Assembly (NCBI GenBank): GCA_009786275.1
Contig: WQTL01000357.1
Location: forward strand, 1-6,005
Length of the DNA: 6,005 nt
Source: Bacillota bacterium
GTDB taxonomy: Bacteria > Bacillota > Clostridia > Oscillospirales > Acutalibacteraceae
Reading direction: 5' to 3'
Shown: piece after piece, positions 5,814-6,005 of the stretch
Layout: every line of letters begins with the position of its first letter
Position numbering within the stretch: position 1 is the first letter of the stretch
Made by a program: the position numbers and the translations under genes
Notes under the pieces: generated by a model
The model's input: the letters and a program-made list of their open reading frames with translations, nothing else
Told to the model about the DNA's origin: nothing
Databases searched by the model: none

Positions 5814-6005
5814 ACAGCCATTTCATCCAGATCAGAGGCAGCAGGATAATCCACCGCCAGGCGGCGAGCAGGGAAAGCCCGATGGACTTCAGGCCCGTGA
5901 CCCAGTCGGCCTCGGCTGCGACCAGGGGGATAAACGTATCGGCGGTTTCGCCCTCCGCCTTCGCGATCCACTGCGAATACTGCGGGTATTTTTCGTTGTC
6001 CCGGA
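5812..6005 (-). CDS. C-terminal end of an unrecognised protein with a hydrophobic tail, 5' end beyond the window
   Basis: Only the last 63 complete codons are visible, reading RDNEKYPQYSQWIAKAEG and then a polar stretch to about EADWVTGLKS. The protein ends in a hydrophobic Trp-rich helix (LSLLAAWRWIILLPLIWM, then KWL) of about 20 residues, which probably sits in or against the membrane. I cannot name a family. Support for coding comes from the tight junction with the RraA gene (TAAGGAG) and the continuous open frame. The other frame over this stretch gives an Arg/Gly-rich shadow peptide. The closing IWM echoes the GWIWMR end of the 300-residue secreted protein nearby, so a similar C-terminal anchor is possible, but the match is short. 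Confidence 0.65.
   Translation of the reverse strand, partial: RDNEKYPQYSQWIAKAEGETADTFIPLVAAEADWVTGLKSIGLSLLAAWRWIILLPLIWMKWL

Noticed and set aside
5801..5971. N-terminal extension of the RraA protein from an ATG at 5971
   Set aside because: The added residues are Arg and Gly rich and overlap the end of the upstream gene; the RraA homology begins at the ATG at 5800, which has AAGGAG 7 bases before it.

Overview
The window comes from a GC-rich bacterium. Strong AGGAGG-type ribosome binding sites, a MelA-type GH4 enzyme, a Clostridia-like GH3 glucosidase and nested palindromic intergenic repeats suggest a gut or anaerobic member of the Firmicutes (Clostridia). That assignment is an inference from style and family resemblance, because no rRNA or marker gene is present. 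The content is mostly carbohydrate and small-acid catabolism.

Layout from left to right. A GH3 beta-glycosidase gene with an N-terminal signal peptide (minus strand, 3' end cut by the window edge) occupies 1-2121. A 64-codon AT-richer ORF with a very good ribosome binding site (2143-2337, minus) lies just upstream of it. The gap 2338-2604 is almost filled by a roughly 208-bp inverted-repeat element with arms of about 56 bp. Next is melA, a GH4 NAD/Mn-dependent alpha-galactosidase (2605-3930, minus). A 139-bp divergent intergenic region carries two back-to-back sigma-A-type promoters, both with 17-bp spacers, whose -35 boxes sit on the two ends of one perfect 8-2-8 palindrome. The rightward promoter drives an unrecognised secreted protein of 300 residues with a tryptophan-rich hydrophobic C-terminus (4070-4972, plus). 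An 84-bp element made of two inverted copies of a 23-bp self-palindromic sequence separates it from a convergent gene for an RraA-family protein (5066-5800, minus). The RraA gene sits in an operon behind an unrecognised gene with a hydrophobic C-terminal segment (5812 to beyond the right edge, minus).

How the genes may work together. The GH3 enzyme probably trims beta-linked sugars outside the membrane. MelA hydrolyses alpha-galactosides such as melibiose inside the cell. The RraA-family protein probably acts on a small keto or hydroxy acid. No sugar transporter or regulator gene is visible. The shared palindrome suggests that melA and the secreted protein are controlled together, which is the most interesting functional hint here. 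I found no CRISPR array, tRNA, rRNA, transposase or phage gene, and nothing that establishes a wholly new system.
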